A DNA stretch of 6,215 nucleotides, from contig JAGLDM010000098.1 in the NCBI GenBank assembly GCA_023145595.1, forward strand, positions 1-6,215. Direction: 5' to 3'. Source of the stretch: Flavobacteriaceae bacterium. GTDB lineage: Bacteria > Bacteroidota > Bacteroidia > Flavobacteriales > Flavobacteriaceae. Every line of letters begins with the position of its first letter. Within the stretch, counting starts at the first letter, position 1. Shown piece by piece: positions 5,298-6,215 of this stretch. Made by a program: the position numbers and the translations under genes. The notes under the pieces are model-generated. The model saw only the letters and a program-made list of their open reading frames with translations. It was not told the origin of the DNA and ran no database searches.

Positions 5298-6215
5298 CTA
5301 TGGAGTTTTCTGAACTTGTTCTGTCGAAAATTTATATAGTGAAATTGTATGATATTTCTCAGTAGGGTTTAACGTTATACTTGGAAAACTTGGTTGATTT
5401 GGACTGTCTGGAAAATGTTGTGTTTCTAAAGCAAAGGCTGTTCTATAATCATCCGTTACTCCAGATTTAAATGTATTTTCACTCTTCATAAAGTTTCCGC
5501 TATAAAATTGAATTCCAGGTTCTTGGGTGAAAGCTTCCATTATAATTCCAGATTTGTCTCCAGTAACAGATCCAACATAATTCATACCTTCTTTTTTGGT
5601 TTCATTTAACACAAAGTTATGATCGTATCCCGCACCATTTTTTAATTGGTCATTCTCAGTATTGATTCTTTCTCCAATAGTATGTGGAGTTGTAAAATCA
5701 AAAGGAGTTCCCTTAACATCTTTATGTTCTCCTAAAGGAATTAACCCACTATCCACAGGTGTAAATAAGTTCGCATTAAATTGAACCGTATGATTTAAAA
5801 TAGTTCCGCTACCTTCTCCGTTTAAATTAAAAAAAGCATGATTTGTTAAATTTACAACTGTTGCTTGATCTGTTGTCGCTTCATATTCCATTTTAATAGT
5901 TTGCTCAGAAGTAAGACTATAAGTAACCTTTACTTCTAAATTCCCAGGAAATCCCATTTCTAAATCTGGGGACACATAGGTTAAAACTAATGTTTGATCG
6001 TTTATTTTATTTGCAGTCCAAACTACATCTTGAAACCCTTTATCACCGCCATGCAGCGTATTTGCTCCATTGTTTACTGGAATTGTGTATTTCTTTCCGT
6101 TTAGAGAAAAATGGCCTTTAGCAATTCTATTTCCAACTCTACCAATGGTTGCTCCAAAATAAGGTTCGCTAGAATTTTTAAATCCATCTGCACTATTCAT
6201 TCCTACAACAACATC
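5298..6215 (-). CDS. galM: Aldose 1-epimerase (mutarotase), N-terminus outside the window
   Basis: GalM interconverts the alpha and beta anomers of glucose, galactose and related aldoses. The visible 305 residues (counted from the window edge) carry the family motifs: YFGATIGRVGNRIAKG (19-34, with substrate-contacting Asn29-Arg30), NGANTLHGG (49-57), NLTNHAFFNL (122-131, catalytic His126), TPFDF (170-174), GAGYDHNF (194-201) and ALETQHFPDSPN (262-273, catalytic Glu264). The frame is open to base 6215 and the edge residues DVVVG continue the family consensus just before the Met at 6202-6200. That Met is therefore internal, and an estimated 40-80 N-terminal residues are missing, including any signal peptide. 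Location (cytoplasm, periplasm or lipoprotein) cannot be decided. The stop TAG at 5300-5298 is followed by a strong terminator, so galM is the last gene of its unit. In related bacteria galM often ends pentose or hexose utilisation operons; that is only an inference here. Confidence 0.94.
   Translation of the reverse strand, partial: DVVVGMNSADGFKNSSEPYFGATIGRVGNRIAKGHFSLNGKKYTIPVNNGANTLHGGDKGFQDVVWTANKINDQTLVLTYVSPDLEMGFPGNLEVKVTYSLTSEQTIKMEYEATTDQATVVNLTNHAFFNLNGEGSGTILNHTVQFNANLFTPVDSGLIPLGEHKDVKGTPFDFTTPHTIGERINTENDQLKNGAGYDHNFVLNETKKEGMNYVGSVTGDKSGIIMEAFTQEPGIQFYSGNFMKSENTFKSGVTDDYRTAFALETQHFPDSPNQPSFPSITLNPTEKYHTISLYKFSTEQVQKTP

Noticed and set aside
1..6215. Mobile element, phage, CRISPR or defence system
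   Set aside because: There is no transposase, integrase, repeat-spacer array or defence-associated domain in any frame I read; the recognisable genes are metabolic, transport or envelope functions.

Overview
The window looks like chromosomal DNA from a member of the Bacteroidota, most likely Flavobacteriaceae. The DNA is AT-rich, the leaders are AT-rich and lack Shine-Dalgarno motifs, there are promoter-like TAnnTTTG boxes, and the proteins have a flavobacterial character (a cysteine-type KdsA and a secreted beta-rich protein with an N-terminal signal peptide). This is inferred from composition and protein recognition; no database search was made.

Left part (1-3032, genes on the + strand). 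After a short, less AT-rich segment that I cannot identify (1-128), there is a CaCA-family Na+/Ca2+ antiporter at 272-1207. It is preceded by an inverted repeat and a good -7 box. Then come kdsA (1350-2168), which makes Kdo-8-phosphate for lipopolysaccharide, and, 15 bases downstream, a putative outer-membrane beta-barrel protein (2184-3032). The last two are probably cotranscribed and end at a hairpin at 3066-3096.

Middle (3033-3355). This is a gene-free spacer between two converging transcription units. It holds the hairpin and a segment at about 3110-3204 resembling a dispersed flavobacterial intergenic repeat (core GTCATTTCGAC ... GAGAAATCTC).

Right part (3356-6215, genes on the - strand). 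A 401-residue stand-alone homologue of the lysine-ketoglutarate reductase half of AASS (3577-4782) overlaps by one base (TAATG) a 73-residue DUF3820 protein (3356-3577). Upstream is about 450 bases without a convincing gene. Beyond that is galM (aldose 1-epimerase), whose N-terminus lies outside the window; a strong terminator at 5229-5259 closes that unit.

The window combines envelope biogenesis, ion homeostasis, amino-acid metabolism and sugar metabolism. I see no phage, CRISPR, IS transposase or defence system. The most worthwhile leads are the lone LKR-like enzyme coupled to DUF3820, the kdsA-barrel pairing, and the non-coding structured segments.
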